Part shown: piece after piece, positions 1-10,015 of the stretch | Numbering within the stretch: the first letter of the stretch is position 1 | Layout: each line of letters starts with the position of its first letter | Source of the DNA: Mycolicibacterium moriokaense | GTDB taxonomy: Bacteria > Actinomycetota > Actinomycetes > Mycobacteriales > Mycobacteriaceae | Direction of reading: 5' to 3' | Assembly (NCBI RefSeq): GCF_010726085.1 | Contig: NZ_AP022560.1 | Coordinates: 3,844,001 to 3,908,000 of the forward strand | DNA length: 64,000 nucleotides | Translations under genes and position numbers: made by a program | The notes under the pieces: generated by a model | What the model was told of the DNA's origin: nothing | Databases searched by the model: none | The model's input: only the letters and a program-made list of their open reading frames with translations

Positions 1-869
1 CGACGCTGTTGTCGTGCCTCGGCGGCATCCTGAAACCCACCTCGGGCGCCATCAAGTTCGGCGATGTCGACGTGGCGTCGCTCACCGGACACGAGTTGAC
101 CAAGTACCGCCGCGAGACCGTCGGCATCGTCTTCCAGGCCTTCAATCTCGTGCCGAGCCTGACCGCGTTGGAGAACGTCATGGTGCCGCTGCTGGCGGCG
201 GGTCAACCGCGCCGGGCGGCGCGCAAACGTGCGGGACAGCTGCTCTCGCGGGTCGGCCTCGAGGACCGGGTATCTCATCGGCCGGGTGATCTCAGCGGAG
301 GCCAGCAGCAACGGGTCGCCGTAGCGCGTGCGATCGCGCTCGATCCCCCGCTGATCCTGGCCGACGAGCCCACCGCGCACCTGGACTTCATCCAGGTCGA
401 GGAGGTGCTGAAACTCATCCGTGAACTCGCCAGCGGCGACCGGATGGTGGTCGTGGCGACCCACGACAGCCGGATTCTGCCGTTGGCCGACCGCGTCGTC
501 GAGCTCGTTCCGGAGTTCGCGTCGACGGAACGGCCCCCCGACACCGTCGAGCTGGAAGCCGGCGAGGTGTTGTTCGAACAGGGCACGATGGGTGACCTGA
601 TCTATGTCGTCGCCGACGGCGAGCTCGAGATCGTCCGCGAATTGCCCAGCGGCGGTGAGGAACTGCAGAAGGTCGCCAAGGCCGGGGACTACCTCGGCGA
701 GATCGGCCCGGTGTTCCATCTGCCGCGTTCGGCGACGGTGCGGGCGCGCACCGCCGCGACGGTCATCGGGTACACCGTGCGTGCATTCCGGGAACGTCTG
801 GGCGCCAACGGTATACGCGACCTGATCGAGCACCGGCCGCTGAAACCGACTAGTTCGGTACCAGACTGA
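1..869 (+). CDS. ABC transporter ATP-binding protein with C-terminal cyclic-nucleotide-binding domain (5' end outside window)
   Basis: The frame is open from the first bases of the window, so the N-terminus with the Walker A loop is missing; the TTG at 9 is only an in-frame codon. What remains shows a Q-loop ([13 protein letters not shown]), the signature DLSGGQQQR, Walker [13 protein letters not shown] and the H-loop VVVATHD. This is the MacB/LolD-like class that powers lipoprotein or small-molecule export. From about residue 175 of the visible part a second domain follows: [19 protein letters not shown] and [20 protein letters not shown] are the beta-barrel and phosphate-binding cassette of the CAP/cNMP-binding family. 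A nucleotide-gated ATPase is the natural inference. The 3' end overlaps the convergent ribD by 20 bases. Confidence 0.88.
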   Translation, partial: TLLSCLGGILKPTSGAIKFGDVDVASLTGHELTKYRRETVGIVFQAFNLVPSLTALENVMVPLLAAGQPRRAARKRAGQLLSRVGLEDRVSHRPGDLSGGQQQRVAVARAIALDPPLILADEPTAHLDFIQVEEVLKLIRELASGDRMVVVATHDSRILPLADRVVELVPEFASTERPPDTVELEAGEVLFEQGTMGDLIYVVADGELEIVRELPSGGEELQKVAKAGDYLGEIGPVFHLPRSATVRARTAATVIGYTVRAFRERLGANGIRDLIEHRPLKPTSSVPD

Positions 870-1857
870 GCAGGACGTCCGGACCGATCGTCTCGACACC
901 GTCGAAACGCCAGCGCTGTGCGTGTGCGATCGACAACACCCCGACGTCGTCGACCGCGGTGATCGGGCCGCCCAACAGAATCGGCCCGATGTAGGCCAGG
1001 ATCCGGTCGATCGCACCGGCACGCAGAAACGCACCCGCGAGCGTCGGCCCGCCCTCGAGCAGCAGATCGGTGCGATCCGAAAGCGCCTTGATCACCTCGT
1101 GCGGATCCCGCGTCCGAATCACCATCGTCCGGGAGTCATCGTTGAGAATCTTTGCCTCGGGATTGATCTCGCGCTCCCCGACAACGACGCGCAACGGCTG
1201 CCGTTCAGCGAGAGATCCGTCGGGCAGCCGCGCGGTCAGCAAGGGATCGTCGGCGAACACGGTGCCCGTGCCGACCAGCACCGCATCCGCCACGGCGCGC
1301 CTGCGGTGCACATCGGCCCGCGACGCCTCACTGGTGATCCACTGACTGGAACCGTCCGCCGCGGCGCTGCGGCCGTCCACGCTGGTCGCGAATTTCCAAG
1401 TCACGTGCGGTAACCCGGTGCGCTGCTTGTGCAGCCACTCGCGCAGCGGTCCGCGGGAGACCTCGTCGCGTAACACGCCCCCGACCACCTCGAGCCCGAG
1501 GTCGACCAGTCGCGCCGCACCCCCGGCCGCGACCGGATTCGGGTCGGTGACCGCGTATGCCACCGCCGAAATCCCGGCCGCCACAAGGGCGTCCACGCAG
1601 GGCGGGGTGCGGCCGTGGTGATTGCACGGTTCTAGCGTCACCACCGCCGTGCCGCCGACGGCGCGCTGCCCGGCTCGACGCAGGGCAAGCACCTCGGCGT
1701 GCGCTCCCCCGGGCGGTTCGGTCGCTCCCACCCCGGCGACCTCGTTGTCGCTGTCCAGGATCACCGCGCCGACCGGCGGGTTGGGATACGTGGCGCCCTT
1801 GACCCGTTCGGACTGCTCGATCGCCAGCCGCATCGCGGCCTCAAGGTTCATAGGCAT
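850..1857 (-). CDS. ribD: Bifunctional diaminohydroxyphosphoribosylaminopyrimidine deaminase / 5-amino-6-(5-phosphoribosylamino)uracil reductase RibD
   Basis: RibD carries out the second and third steps of riboflavin synthesis, deaminating the pyrimidine and then reducing the ribosyl group with NADPH. The N-terminal cytidine-deaminase-like domain (about 1-145) has the zinc site HAEV followed by the [11 protein letters not shown] cluster. The C-terminal reductase domain follows, with [14 protein letters not shown] at its start and [14 protein letters not shown] near its end. At 335 residues it is of usual length. The start overlaps the 3' end of rpe by 10 bases, so the two are probably translated from one mRNA. 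It is the last gene of a long minus-strand run and converges on the ABC ATPase gene. Confidence 0.95.
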   Translation of the reverse strand: MPMNLEAAMRLAIEQSERVKGATYPNPPVGAVILDSDNEVAGVGATEPPGGAHAEVLALRRAGQRAVGGTAVVTLEPCNHHGRTPPCVDALVAAGISAVAYAVTDPNPVAAGGAARLVDLGLEVVGGVLRDEVSRGPLREWLHKQRTGLPHVTWKFATSVDGRSAAADGSSQWITSEASRADVHRRRAVADAVLVGTGTVFADDPLLTARLPDGSLAERQPLRVVVGEREINPEAKILNDDSRTMVIRTRDPHEVIKALSDRTDLLLEGGPTLAGAFLRAGAIDRILAYIGPILLGGPITAVDDVGVLSIAHAQRWRFDGVETIGPDVLLSLVPN

Positions 1858-2525
1858 AGATGCTTGGACGCCGCACCCGCCTGGCGGCGCAACGACTCCA
1901 CGGCGGCGGCGGGGTCCTCGGCGCTGTAAACCGCCGAACCGGCGACGAAGCAGTCCACGCCGGCCTCGGCCGCCTGTTCGATGGTGTCGGCGTTGATGCC
2001 GCCATCGATCTCGACCACGATCGTCAACTCACCGGAATCGACCAGACGGCGGACAATGCCGACCTTCGGCAGCACCTCGGGGATGAACTTCTGGCCACCG
2101 AATCCCGGTTCCACCGACATGATCAGGACCGTGTCGAACTCCCGCAGGATTTCCAGGTAGGGCTCGATGGGTGTGCCTGGCTTGACGGACAGGCCCGCCT
2201 TCGCGCCCGCGGCGCGGATGTCGCGCGCGACCCCGACCGGGTTGTCGGTCGCCTCTGCGTGGAAGGTGACGTTGTAGGCGCCCGCCTCCGCGTACGGCGG
2301 CGCCCACCGGTCGGGGTTGTCGATCATCAGATGGCAGTCCATCGGGATGTCGGTCCGCTTGAGCAGAGCCTCGACGACCGGCAGCCCGATCGTGAGGTTG
2401 GGCACGAAGTGGTTGTCCATGACATCGACGTGCAGCCAGTCCGCACCGGCCACCGCAGCGGCCTCATCGGCCAGCTCCGCGAAGTCGGCGGCCAGAATCG
2501 ACGGCGCAATCATCGGCTTCGACAT
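1848..2525 (-). CDS. rpe: Ribulose-phosphate 3-epimerase
   Basis: Rpe interconverts ribulose 5-phosphate and xylulose 5-phosphate in the pentose phosphate pathway. The 225-residue protein is a complete TIM barrel of normal family length. [15 protein letters not shown] opens it, [16 protein letters not shown] carries a metal and catalytic Asp, [10 protein letters not shown] a second metal site, [13 protein letters not shown] the phosphate-side loop, and [15 protein letters not shown] the second catalytic Asp. The frame stays open upstream into rsmB, but that extension has no family similarity; the ATG at 2525, five bases after the rsmB stop, gives the expected N-terminus MSKPMIAPS. Supplying ribulose 5-phosphate next to ribD fits, since it is a riboflavin precursor. 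Confidence 0.95.
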   Translation of the reverse strand: MSKPMIAPSILAADFAELADEAAAVAGADWLHVDVMDNHFVPNLTIGLPVVEALLKRTDIPMDCHLMIDNPDRWAPPYAEAGAYNVTFHAEATDNPVGVARDIRAAGAKAGLSVKPGTPIEPYLEILREFDTVLIMSVEPGFGGQKFIPEVLPKVGIVRRLVDSGELTIVVEIDGGINADTIEQAAEAGVDCFVAGSAVYSAEDPAAAVESLRRQAGAASKHLCL

Positions 2526-2530
2526 GCGCC

Positions 2531-3916
2531 TCACCCTACTTTGAGTGCGGCCGCGAACATCGCATCGGTGCCGTGCCGATGCGGCCACAACTGCACATAC
2601 GGTCCGTCCCCGAGCCCTGCCACGGGGGCGAAGAGTTCCCGCGTGTCCATCGCGGACACCGGATGCCTGCGCAGCGCATCCGCGACGATGCCGACGGTCT
2701 CGGCAAGGTGCGGCGAGCAGGTCGCGTACAGCACCACACCGCCGGGGCGCGTCAGCCGGATCGCCGAGGCCAACAGCTCGCGCTGCAACTTGGCCAGCTG
2801 CGGAACGTCGGCAGGCACCCGCCGCCAGCGCGCCTCGGGCCTGCGCCTCAACGCCCCCAGCCCGGTGCACGGCGCATCGACAAGGACCCGGTCGAAGCCG
2901 GGGTCCAGCCCCGGATCCCGGCCGTCGACACGCCGGACGTCGACCGGAAGTCCGGCGGTGTTCTGCTCGACGTAGTCGGCGCGCCGCGGGGCGGGCTCGA
3001 CGGCCGTGACCCGCCCATCCCCGACGAGCGCCCCCAACAGCGCGGTCTTGCCGCCCGGCCCGGCGCAGAGGTCGAGCCACCGTCCGGTATCCGGGCCGTC
3101 CAGTTCGGCCAGCGCCAGCGCACGGGCCACCAACTGGCTGCCCTCGTCCTGCACGAGTGCGGCACCATCGCGGATCGGGGCGAGCTGACCGGGGTCACCG
3201 CCGGACAGATACACCGCGTACGGCGAGTAGCGGCCCACGGTGCCGCCGACCTGCTCGGCCAACTGCTCCGCGGTCAGCCCCCCGGGTCGGGCGGCCAGAT
3301 GCACCGACGGCCGCTCGTCGTCGCTGGCGAGCAACGCGTCCAACTGCCCGGCGTCGGCGCCCAGCGCATCGGCGAAGGCCTGTGCGATCCAGCGCGGGTG
3401 CGCGTGGACGAAGGCCGCGTGGCCGATCGGATCGGTCTGCGCGTCCGGCGCGAGTTCGTCGACCCAGGACTGCTCGTCGCGTCCGGCGATGGTGCGCAGT
3501 ACGCCGTTGACGAAACCCGCTCGGGCCGAGTCGAATTCGACACCTGCCTGTTCAACGGTGGTCGACACCGCGGCGTGTTGTTCGACCCTTGTCCGCAGCA
3601 ACTGGTAGGTGCCGAGGCGCAGCAGGTCGAGCAGTACGGGGTCGATCTTGTCCGTCGAACGTCCCGCTGCCGCACCGATGATCGCGTCCAACAACCCGCG
3701 GGTGCGGCACGTACCGTAGGTGAGTTCGGTCGCGAAAGCGGCGTCGCGGCCGGTGATTCCGCGATCGCGCAATATCGCGGGCAGTGCAAGGTTGGCGTAC
3801 GCGTCCTTTTCGGAGACCGCGCGCAGCACGTCGAAGGCGGCGCGGCGCGCCGGGTCGAGTTGCTTGCGCCGCGGGGGTCGCCTGTTCTTGTGGGGCTTGT
3901 TGGTCTTCGGGGTCAT
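2531..3916 (-). CDS. rsmB: 16S rRNA (cytosine(967)-C(5))-methyltransferase RsmB/Fmu
   Basis: This S-adenosylmethionine-dependent enzyme methylates a cytosine of 16S rRNA. A basic N-terminus ([15 protein letters not shown]) precedes a NusB-like RNA-binding domain (about 25-160). The Rossmann methyltransferase domain follows, with motif [16 protein letters not shown], the motif IV cysteine in [13 protein letters not shown], and the catalytic cysteine of motif VI in [10 protein letters not shown]. Length (461) is normal. The start ATG overlaps the fmt stop by four bases, so translation is probably coupled. The partnership with fmt is conserved in many bacteria, where both act on the translation machinery. 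Confidence 0.94.
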   Translation of the reverse strand: MTPKTNKPHKNRRPPRRKQLDPARRAAFDVLRAVSEKDAYANLALPAILRDRGITGRDAAFATELTYGTCRTRGLLDAIIGAAAGRSTDKIDPVLLDLLRLGTYQLLRTRVEQHAAVSTTVEQAGVEFDSARAGFVNGVLRTIAGRDEQSWVDELAPDAQTDPIGHAAFVHAHPRWIAQAFADALGADAGQLDALLASDDERPSVHLAARPGGLTAEQLAEQVGGTVGRYSPYAVYLSGGDPGQLAPIRDGAALVQDEGSQLVARALALAELDGPDTGRWLDLCAGPGGKTALLGALVGDGRVTAVEPAPRRADYVEQNTAGLPVDVRRVDGRDPGLDPGFDRVLVDAPCTGLGALRRRPEARWRRVPADVPQLAKLQRELLASAIRLTRPGGVVLYATCSPHLAETVGIVADALRRHPVSAMDTRELFAPVAGLGDGPYVQLWPHRHGTDAMFAAALKVG

Positions 3917-4842
3917 TCGGCGCGCCTAGTTCCGTCGAGCCGAGCGCCGCGGGCCCAGTCGGCGGCGTTCATCGGCTTCTTTCCCGGGGCCTGGACGACG
4001 CCGAGCACGACCGGTTGCGAGCCGGTGCCGACGCGCACCTCCTTCCGCCCAACCTGGATTGCGCCGGGCGGCAACGGGTCCGCGGCTTCGTCGACAGTCA
4101 CGGGCCCGAGCTTCACGCGCAGGTCACCGATCATCGACCAGGCGCCCGGATTAGGCGTGACGGCGCGGATCCGTCGCTCGACGACGTGGGCGGGCAGGTC
4201 CCACCGCACGCGGGCCTCCTCGACGGTGATCTTCGGTGCGATGGTGACGCCGTCGGCCGGCTGCGGCACGGGTGTCAGCGACCCGTCGGCGATGCCGTCG
4301 AGGGTAGTCGCCAACAGCTGCGCCCCCGAAATGGACAGCCTCTCAAGGAGTTCGCCTGCGGTGTCGGTGGGCTGGATGGTCTCGGTCACCACGCCGTACA
4401 CCGGCCCGGAGTCGAGCGCCGGTTCAATCTGGAAGGTCGTGGCCCCCGTCACCGTGTCGCCCGCGGCGATGGCCGCCTGCACCGGGGCTGCCCCGCGCCA
4501 CGCGGGCAGCAGCGAGAAATGCAGATTTATCCAGCCGCGTTCCGGCACGGCGAGCAGTTGCTCTTTCAGCAGTGCGCCGTATGCGACGACGGCACAGCAC
4601 TCGGGCGCCAGTGCGGCAAGCTCGGCGACGAATTCCTCGGAGTTAGGTCTGCTCGGGCGCAGCAGCGGGATGCCGTGCTCGAGCGCGTAGCGCGCCACGG
4701 GTGACGGTGACGGCTTGCCGCGCCGGCCCGACGCGGCATCAGGGCGGGTCAGTACGGCGACGACGTCGTGACGCGGCGATTCGACGAGCCGCGCAAGCGA
4801 GGGCACGGCGGGCTCGGGGGTACCGGCGAAGACGAGGCGCAC
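3913..4842 (-). CDS. fmt: Methionyl-tRNA formyltransferase
   Basis: Fmt transfers the formyl group from 10-formyl-tetrahydrofolate to Met-tRNA(fMet), which is required for normal initiation. The protein starts [19 protein letters not shown], the typical nucleotide-fold opening. It carries the folate and catalytic signature [15 protein letters not shown] and a C-terminal tRNA-binding barrel with the phrase [12 protein letters not shown]. At 309 residues it is full length. The stop overlaps the rsmB start by four bases. A 19-base gap separates its start from the end of the LemA gene, so it may be read as part of the same transcript. Confidence 0.95.
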   Translation of the reverse strand: MRLVFAGTPEPAVPSLARLVESPRHDVVAVLTRPDAASGRRGKPSPSPVARYALEHGIPLLRPSRPNSEEFVAELAALAPECCAVVAYGALLKEQLLAVPERGWINLHFSLLPAWRGAAPVQAAIAAGDTVTGATTFQIEPALDSGPVYGVVTETIQPTDTAGELLERLSISGAQLLATTLDGIADGSLTPVPQPADGVTIAPKITVEEARVRWDLPAHVVERRIRAVTPNPGAWSMIGDLRVKLGPVTVDEAADPLPPGAIQVGRKEVRVGTGSQPVVLGVVQAPGKKPMNAADWARGARLDGTRRAE

Positions 4843-4861
4843 CGAGCCAGTCTAGAAGCGC

Positions 4862-5398
4862 CTATTTCGGCGTCTGGTAGTACTCGCGCTCTTCCACGCC
4901 GGTCAGCGGTGCGACGAACATCCACGGGATGGAGCTGAGCAGCCGATTCAGGGTAGCCACCGAATCGTTGTAGTACTGCCGGGCGAACGCCAGCTTGTTC
5001 TCGGTATCGGCCAGGTTGTCCTGCAGGTTGAGGAAGTTGTTCGACGAATTGAGCTGCGGGTAGTTCTGGCCGAGCGCCAGCAGCGGCACCAATGCGTTGT
5101 CCAACTCCTTCTCGGCGGCGCTGCGCTGCGCCACCGACTTGCCGCTGGTGGCCGACGTCAGCGCGGCGCGGGCGTTGGTGACGTGATCGAGGATGCCCTT
5201 CTCATGCGAGGCGAACGTCTGCACCGTGTGCACCAGGCTGGGGATCAGTGAGGCCCGCCGCGTCAGCTCGACGTCGATACCCGACAGCGCCTCGTTCACC
5301 CGCACATCCGCGGAGCGGATCTTGTTGTAGCCCAGCACGAATACGATCAGCGCCGTCAACGCGATGACCAGCAGGATGACGAGCAGCAATCTCACCAT
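4862..5398 (-). CDS. LemA family membrane protein
   Basis: This 178-residue protein has one N-terminal membrane segment (LLLVILLVIALTALIVFVLG) and a helical body, the LemA layout. Family hallmarks are YNKIRSADVRVNEALSGIDV, the RRASLIPSLVHTVQTFASHE stretch and NSSNNFLNLQDNLADTENKLAFAR. Its biochemical role is not established; LemA proteins are thought to be surface-exposed with the N-terminus inside. It starts within the last codons of the upstream DUF2207 gene (7-base overlap). LemA and DUF2207 genes are often paired, which suggests they form one membrane assembly. Confidence 0.88.
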   Translation of the reverse strand: MVRLLLVILLVIALTALIVFVLGYNKIRSADVRVNEALSGIDVELTRRASLIPSLVHTVQTFASHEKGILDHVTNARAALTSATSGKSVAQRSAAEKELDNALVPLLALGQNYPQLNSSNNFLNLQDNLADTENKLAFARQYYNDSVATLNRLLSSIPWMFVAPLTGVEEREYYQTPK

Positions 5399-7212
5399 GA
5401 TCCGCCTCCTCCTCCTCCTCCGCCGCCGCCTCCACCGCCGCCACTGCTGAAGCTGCTGCTACTGCTGCCGCCACTGGAGGACGACGCCTGGGATGCGGTG
5501 TACGCGCCGATCGACGATGTCAATGCCGACTCGAAGCTGTCGAAGTCCGCCCCGCCGGAGCTGCCGACGAAGGCTGCGCCGGTAGGGGACGTCGTGTGAT
5601 ACCAATCCGGTTGCGGCGCAGGGGTACCCGTCGCCATCTCGTACTTCTTCGCCCACAACGCCGCGGCACCCGCGGCCACCGCATACGGGACGTAGGCCGA
5701 GTACAGGTCCTTGCGGGCGCCGAAGTCGAAGCGGGCCTCGGCCGAGTCGGTGGTCAGCATCCGGTGGAATCCGCCTGCACGAGACCACAATTCGCGGCCG
5801 GCCTCGGTGCGCCGGGTTCCTACCCCGTCTTTCCAAGACGCCGCGGAGAACAGGAAGAATGCCGCGAAAGGCAGCGCCCACATGGTGGTAGGGAAGCCCC
5901 AGCGGAAGAACCCGAAGATCATGAGGATGAAGGCGATCGCATTGGCGGTGCGCACCCACAGTTCCTTCTTGCGCTTGACCATGAGCCCGTCGCCGAAAGC
6001 CCACTTGGTCACCGCCGCGGTCATATCCGTCTTCGCCCTCTCGAGCTTCTTGCCGGCTTTGACGGTCGGCTTGGCGTCGAAATCTCTGCCAGGGCCCTGT
6101 ACGTTGAGCGCCGAAGCGACGGCATTGCTGACCGGGTCGACGTCGGCCCAGGGACCCCATTCGGTGACGTTGCTGCGGATCTTCCAGTGCTTCTCACTGA
6201 TCTGCCGCATATCGATCAGCCCTCGTTCGGCGAGGTAGAACAGCGTGGCGGTCAGGCCTTTCTTCGGCACGCTCTCGGTGCGGATGTACTCGGTCTGCAC
6301 GGGCCCGAGACCCGGCGGCGGCGCGTACTGCAACGGAAAGCCGGGTGAGGGCTCAACAGTGGTGCGGTAGTACAGGATTCCGCCGATCGCGCCCGCGACG
6401 GTGAGCGCGAGCACCCACACCACGCCGGACACCGACTGGCCGAGCACGCGGTCCCACACGTAGGACCACGGCACCTCGGCCCGGGGTGGGGTCGGCACGT
6501 CGACACCGGCGCGCAGCGTCACCGGGGTTCGCGGCGGCAGATCCGTCGCCGACAGCCTGACCCTGGTTCCGTCGATGGTCAGGTCCTCGCAGGCGCTGCC
6601 GACGCCGAAGCCCACCGAGCACTGGGCGCGGTCGACCGCACCGGGCAGGGTGACCGTGACATCCGCGCGTTCGATCTCGTTGTTCCACGCCTGCGCGATG
6701 ACATTCCAGTAGAAGACCGACGGCGAATCGGTCGCTTGTCCGGTCGACGAGGCGAACAACTTGCCCGCGCCGGTGCTTCCGGGATCGAGCACGCCATCGA
6801 TGTTGTAGCGGATCTCGAAGACATGCGTGCCGTAGCTCAGGTACTCGTCCGGATCGCCGATCTTCGCCACCCGGAATCGTTCGCCGCCCTCCCAGAGCAT
6901 CTGGTAGGGCGCTGGTTGCCCGTCGAGCAGGATCGAGGTGACCTCCGGTATCTGGCGCACCCCAGGATCATTCGGATTGTCGACCGCCCAGTACTTGAAC
7001 AGCCCGTGCCGTCCACTCGGAAATTCGGCGGTGATGGTCTCGACCGCGTCGAGGCGCCCGCCCGCGCTGACGATCAAGTCGACCTCGTAGTGACTGAAAA
7101 CCACCGGGTCGGAAACCTCGGACGCGTCGGCGCCGGGCCGGAACACCACCGGCCACAGCACGCCAACGGCGATGAGCGCCAACGGAAACAGCATCGAGAA
7201 CAAACGCCGCAC
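5392..7212 (-). CDS. DUF2207 domain-containing membrane protein with glycine-rich C-terminus
   Basis: The 606-residue protein has an N-terminal signal or anchor (LFSMLFPLALIAVGVLWPVV) and an extracytoplasmic DUF2207 domain (about 30-250, starting VFSHYEVDLIVSAGGRLDAV). A membrane segment near 265-285 follows, then a cytoplasmic region with a winged-helix-like stretch (LTATLFYLAERGLIDMRQI), two more membrane segments near 425-460, and a tail of serines then an uninterrupted glycine run ending GSW. The GTG start has AGGAGG five bases upstream. A TAGGGT hexamer at 7252-7257, overlapping the priA stop, could give this gene and lemA their own promoter. Its function is unknown. Confidence 0.85.
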   Translation of the reverse strand: MRRLFSMLFPLALIAVGVLWPVVFRPGADASEVSDPVVFSHYEVDLIVSAGGRLDAVETITAEFPSGRHGLFKYWAVDNPNDPGVRQIPEVTSILLDGQPAPYQMLWEGGERFRVAKIGDPDEYLSYGTHVFEIRYNIDGVLDPGSTGAGKLFASSTGQATDSPSVFYWNVIAQAWNNEIERADVTVTLPGAVDRAQCSVGFGVGSACEDLTIDGTRVRLSATDLPPRTPVTLRAGVDVPTPPRAEVPWSYVWDRVLGQSVSGVVWVLALTVAGAIGGILYYRTTVEPSPGFPLQYAPPPGLGPVQTEYIRTESVPKKGLTATLFYLAERGLIDMRQISEKHWKIRSNVTEWGPWADVDPVSNAVASALNVQGPGRDFDAKPTVKAGKKLERAKTDMTAAVTKWAFGDGLMVKRKKELWVRTANAIAFILMIFGFFRWGFPTTMWALPFAAFFLFSAASWKDGVGTRRTEAGRELWSRAGGFHRMLTTDSAEARFDFGARKDLYSAYVPYAVAAGAAALWAKKYEMATGTPAPQPDWYHTTSPTGAAFVGSSGGADFDSFESALTSSIGAYTASQASSSSGGSSSSSFSSGGGGGGGGGGGGGGSW

Positions 7213-7249
7213 GCCGACCTCCTGTCCGATGCGCCGATAGGTGCCCGGA

Positions 7250-9250
7250 TTACCCTATGTGCAACGGGTCGATTTGCACACGAACTGGCTCGTTATCGCG
7301 TCGCGCGCTGAGCACACCCGCCGCGCGTCGAAGCGCCGCGGCAAGGGGTAGTCCGGCGTCGCGCGGCACCCGCACCAGCATCCGAACGACCGGTTTCTCC
7401 GGCGCAGTGCCGGGCGGTCGACGCACACCGAGCGGCAAGTCAACGGGTCCGAGGGGCTCGGCACCGGCGGGCAGGTCCGCGGTTTCGACCATCGCGCGCA
7501 CCGCATCGGGCGAGCCGTCGATGACCGCCATGTGCACAGCTGGCGGTAGACCGACCTCGGCGCGGGAATCGAGTTCGGCGTCGGCATGGCCGACGGGATC
7601 CCAGCGGATCAGCGACTGCACGGTCGGTATCGCCGAATCGGCGACGACGGCCACGATTCCGCCGTCGCCGCGGTTGCGGACCAGCGCGGCGGCCGCCATC
7701 CACCGGCGCAGTGCGTCCTCGGAGGCGCGGAGATCCTGGCGTCCGAGCAGCGCCCACGTGTCCAACAGCAGCGCGGCGCCATAGCCGCCCGCTGCGACGG
7801 GTTCCGCGCCCGGTGTCGACACCACGACCGCCGGCTCCCCCGGCACTGCGGCCACCATCGCGTCGCCACCCGATGTCACCACGGGCACACCGGGAAACGC
7901 GCGTCCCAGTTCCTCGGCGGTTCGCCTGGCACCGATGACGACGGCGCGGACGGCGTCAGATCCGCAGCGGGTACACCGCAGCGCGGGCTCTTCTCGGCCA
8001 CACCACCGGCACAGCGCCCCCGCGGAGTCCCGCGCGGGCAGCGACAGCGGACCGGTGCAGTACCGGCAGCGCGCCACGGTGCGGCAGCGACCGCACGCCA
8101 GCGCAGGGACATAGCCGCGGCGGGGCACCTGGACGAGCACGGGGCGACCCGACCCGAGTGCCGTGCGGGCGGCCTGCAGCGCCATCGACGGCAGCCGGGC
8201 TGTTCGTGCGGCGGGATCGCGTTCCTGCTCGTATCCGCTGTCCTCGAGCGCGACGATCCGCGGCGACCGAGCGCGCACCTCCTGCCGTGTGGCCACCAGA
8301 TCGTGCGCCCAGCCGCTACGGACCAGCGCCTGCGCCTCCGCGGTGCGGGCGTACCCGCCGATGAGGGCGGCACAGCGCACCTGGTGGGCGCGCAGCATCG
8401 CCACCTCCCTGGCGTGCGGGTAAGGCGTGCGTGGCTCGGCGAGCGTGTCGTCGCCGTCGTCCCACACCATCACCAGGCCGAGGTTGGTCACCGGCGCGAA
8501 CGCCGCGCTGCGGGTTCCGATCACGATGCGGGCAGCGCCGCGCAGCACCGACAGCCACCGCCGGTAGCGCTGTGCGGGACCGAGACCGGCGGACAACGCC
8601 ACCACACGAGACTCGTCGTAGAGGGCGACGGCGGCGGCGTGCACCGCATCGACATCGCGCTGATCCGGCACGATCACCAGGGCGGCGCGGCCGGAATCGG
8701 CCGTCACGGCGGCCAGTTCAGCGAGGCGCTGCGCCCAACGCTCGCCCGGCAGGGCCTGCCACACCGCCCGCGCGGCACGCCCCTCGTGCAGGGCAGCGAC
8801 GTACTGTTCGCCGCCCCGGTACGCCAGCCACGCCGAGGTGTCCACCACGGTGGCGGACGGCGGCTTCAGCTCGGGGGGCGTCTGCTTCTCGACGTTGGCA
8901 TGCCGCGGCGGAACCGCGAGGCGCAGGACGTCGGCACGGGTGCCCGCATAGCGCGCGGCGACGGCGTCGGTCAGCCTGCGCACGTCGGGGGTGAGTACCG
9001 GTTCGGCCGACACGACGCGGTCCAGCCAACCGAGCTTGCCGACATGGTCTGTGCCCGAACGTCTTTCGAGGACGAACGCATCCACCAGCCGACCGTGGAA
9101 CCGCACCCGCACCCGCACGCCGGGCTGGGCGTCGTCGGACTGGTCCGCGGACACCAGGTAGTCGAACTCGCGGTCGAGGTGCGGCACCGTCAGCATCGGG
9201 AGCACGCGCGCGATCGGCTCGTGCTCGGCCTGCTGCCGGTCGGTCACCAC
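7250..9250 (-). CDS. priA: Primosomal protein PriA-like replication restart protein, lacking ATPase motifs
   Basis: The N-terminal DNA-binding domain is recognisable (PHLDREFDYLV, PGVRVRVRFHGRLVDAFVL), as is the zinc module with paired cysteines (ALACGRCRTVARCRYC, CRWCGREEPALRCTRCG). The helicase core is degenerate. Where Walker A should lie there is LPGERWAQRLAEL with no GxGKT, and the DEAH-type box is replaced by MVWDDGDD. Loss of these residues is a known trait of actinobacterial PriA proteins, which are thought to load the replisome without unwinding DNA. Tandem GTG codons follow directly after the stop of the upstream gene; either could start translation. Confidence 0.88.
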   Translation of the reverse strand: MVTDRQQAEHEPIARVLPMLTVPHLDREFDYLVSADQSDDAQPGVRVRVRFHGRLVDAFVLERRSGTDHVGKLGWLDRVVSAEPVLTPDVRRLTDAVAARYAGTRADVLRLAVPPRHANVEKQTPPELKPPSATVVDTSAWLAYRGGEQYVAALHEGRAARAVWQALPGERWAQRLAELAAVTADSGRAALVIVPDQRDVDAVHAAAVALYDESRVVALSAGLGPAQRYRRWLSVLRGAARIVIGTRSAAFAPVTNLGLVMVWDDGDDTLAEPRTPYPHAREVAMLRAHQVRCAALIGGYARTAEAQALVRSGWAHDLVATRQEVRARSPRIVALEDSGYEQERDPAARTARLPSMALQAARTALGSGRPVLVQVPRRGYVPALACGRCRTVARCRYCTGPLSLPARDSAGALCRWCGREEPALRCTRCGSDAVRAVVIGARRTAEELGRAFPGVPVVTSGGDAMVAAVPGEPAVVVSTPGAEPVAAGGYGAALLLDTWALLGRQDLRASEDALRRWMAAAALVRNRGDGGIVAVVADSAIPTVQSLIRWDPVGHADAELDSRAEVGLPPAVHMAVIDGSPDAVRAMVETADLPAGAEPLGPVDLPLGVRRPPGTAPEKPVVRMLVRVPRDAGLPLAAALRRAAGVLSARRDNEPVRVQIDPLHIG

Positions 9251-10015
9251 CTATGAAGTGGTAGCAGACCGCACCGACGGCGTTGTCCCGCGGCCGAAGA
9301 AGAAGCCCGCGGTGATGAGCACCAGTGACGTCGCATAGGCCCACCAGATCGGCACGGCGAGCACCTCGTTCCCCAACACGAACTTCGAGATGCCGATCAT
9401 GGAATCGGACACCGCGAAACACACGGCGCCGAGTGCGGTCCACGGGGTGGGCAGCCGGGCCATCAGCGCCGCGCACACCATCGCGCCGAGGACCGCGATG
9501 TACAACGTGACCGGTACCGCCATCCCCTCGGCGATCAGCCGCGGCCAGAACCACACCAGCAGGGCGATGCAGGCGGCCACCAGGACCGCTGCGGCCGCCA
9601 ACCGGGGCCCCGACCGGCGGGCCAATGGAAGCAACGCGGCCAGGAAGCACAGATGCGCCACCAGGAAGGCCCCGAGACCCAGCACAAACGACGGCTCCCA
9701 CCACGGCATCGCCAGCAGGTAGTCACCCGCGGCCGAGAAGATCAGCGCCGCAACGAGCCAGCGCCGCTCGCGGGCGATCGGATGCGTCAGCGCGGCACCG
9801 GCCAGCAGCACCGCCGCGGCCGCCTTGACCGCGGGCTGCAGCGCGAACTGGCCGGTCAGCTCGGCGCCGGACGGCAGGCGCAGCGCCGTGACGATCAGAA
9901 ATACGCCGTAAACGGCGCCGACGACCGCGGCCGCCACCCACAGAAGCCTGGTTCGCGGGTGTGCGTACCGTGTCCCCATGTCAATCGCTGAGGAGAAGCC
10001 GGCCGTCGACGCCAT
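9251..10015 (-). CDS. Lysoplasmalogenase-like (YhhN/TMEM86) integral membrane protein
   Basis: The 254-residue protein has about eight hydrophobic helices and YhhN-family motifs, including [28 protein letters not shown] and [16 protein letters not shown] with the conserved acidic residues of the active site. Family members hydrolyse the vinyl-ether bond of lysoplasmalogens or act on related lipids; the substrate here is unknown. The ATG at 10015 has a TACCTT hexamer seven bases upstream, the arrangement of a leaderless mycobacterial transcript. That start lies inside the divergent esterase gene, giving a 38-base head-to-head overlap. A second ATG at 9979 would remove the first 12 residues and leave the membrane helices intact. 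Confidence 0.8.
   Translation of the reverse strand: MASTAGFSSAIDMGTRYAHPRTRLLWVAAAVVGAVYGVFLIVTALRLPSGAELTGQFALQPAVKAAAAVLLAGAALTHPIARERRWLVAALIFSAAGDYLLAMPWWEPSFVLGLGAFLVAHLCFLAALLPLARRSGPRLAAAAVLVAACIALLVWFWPRLIAEGMAVPVTLYIAVLGAMVCAALMARLPTPWTALGAVCFAVSDSMIGISKFVLGNEVLAVPIWWAYATSLVLITAGFFFGRGTTPSVRSATTS
9966..9971 (+). promoter_or_regulatory. Candidate -10 hexamer for leaderless esterase transcript
   Basis: TACCGT ends six bases before the ATG at 9978, the spacing expected when transcription starts at the start codon. It lies inside the coding sequence of the divergent membrane protein. No clear -35 is seen. Confidence 0.45.

Noticed and set aside
2526..3080. N-terminal extension of rpe in frame
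   Set aside because: Arginine/alanine-rich shadow within rsmB; rpe has its normal start at 2525.
2573..4690. 705-codon open frame antisense to rsmB and fmt
   Set aside because: Both sense genes are clear conserved enzymes; the antisense product has no recognisable motif.
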